Positions 50,036 to 50,109 of a stretch of DNA of 50,109 nucleotides are shown piece after piece. This DNA comes from JAAZCI01 sp046462535. GTDB lineage: Bacteria; Pseudomonadota; Gammaproteobacteria; Cardiobacteriales; Wohlfahrtiimonadaceae. Numbering within the stretch: the first letter of the stretch is position 1; each line of letters starts with the position of its first letter. The position numbers and the translations under genes are program-made. The DNA is taken from positions 1 through 50,109 of the forward strand of contig JBKGVF010000003.1 of the NCBI GenBank assembly GCA_046462535.1, read 5' to 3'. Below the pieces are notes generated by a model, which saw only the letters and a program-made list of their open reading frames with translations, searched no databases and was not told where the DNA came from.

Positions 50036-50109
50036 GGATATCTCCCTAATACCCTGTATTAAAATCAATAACATTCAATAATCAATATATTGATTTTAAA
50101 TGTTTAAGT
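50036..50109. repeat. Palindromic AT-rich end of the window
   Basis: AATCAATATATTGATT (50080-50095) is a perfect 16-base palindrome. AAAATCAAT (50061-50069) and ATTGATTTT (50089-50097) form a second, wider inverted repeat. AGGGATATCTCCCT (50034-50047) is a 5-base stem. These could be operators or part of an origin. Confidence 0.5.

Noticed and set aside
49696..50049. A 117-codon plus-strand frame across the iteron array
   Set aside because: It is made of translated repeats (Phe, Cys, Gly, Trp rich) and overlaps the 178-residue gene start on the other strand. The repeat structure explains its openness.

Overview
The window reads as the chromosome of a gammaproteobacterium. It carries an LptCAB-MsbA lipopolysaccharide export set, Tol-Pal parts, PBP1b, MinCDE, HflD, EpmB, UbiD and an RNase E that closely follows the enterobacterial protein over its catalytic half. 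Gene order (rpiA-lptCAB-sbcB, FKBP-minCDE-hslR-aspA-xerC, lone hflD, rmuC) is not enterobacterial. A Cardiobacteriales-type organism (Ignatzschineria or Wohlfahrtiimonas) is my guess from recall and is unverified.

Left region (1-11.9 kb): a surface-glycan cluster on the plus strand. It holds the tail of a UDP-HexNAc 6-dehydrogenase, a 4-epimerase, a Wzx flippase, a GT4, a Wzy-like polymerase, two more GT4 enzymes, a PglC-type phosphoglycosyl transferase, a PglD-type acetyltransferase, a PglE-type aminotransferase and, after a terminator, a WbpM/PglF-type 4,6-dehydratase. Together these predict a Wzx/Wzy glycan started on undecaprenyl phosphate with a diacetylated diamino-trideoxy sugar (bacillosamine type) and containing a HexNAc uronic acid. 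The core (about 1.3-5.1 kb) is visibly more AT-rich than its flanks, as usual for exchanged glycan genes.

Middle region (12-35.7 kb): housekeeping genes. These are a membrane sulfatase-fold enzyme, ubiD, an Slp lipoprotein, hemA, hpt, tolB, pal, msbA and a highly expressed small OmpA-domain protein. A long minus-strand run follows (rpiA, lptC, lptA, lptB, sbcB, an EEP nuclease, a Sel1 protein, comF), then plus-strand FKBP, minC, minD, minE, hslR, aspA and xerC, then a 2-Cys peroxiredoxin. A 349-base stretch at 22410-22758 holds no intact gene.

Right region (35.8-48.7 kb): RNase E whose C-terminal half contains eight exact-period 54-base (18-residue) repeats, with a structured leader; a TPR lipoprotein directly behind PBP1b (probably its activator LpoP); corC; tRNA-Asn with a consensus promoter and a terminator; a TAXI-like periplasmic protein; miaA; epmB; hflD; rmuC.

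Right edge (about 48.95-50.1 kb): the most unusual part. A terminator is followed by an 18-base match to the 3-prime end of a tRNA, with no tRNA body, and then strongly AT-rich DNA. That DNA holds an unrecognised lysine-rich 178-residue gene. Directly upstream of the gene are ten direct repeats of an 11-base unit (GTGGATTnTnT) in three helically phased clusters of 3, 4 and 3. This looks like the attachment-site boundary of an integrated element and its iteron-type centromere, origin or operator.
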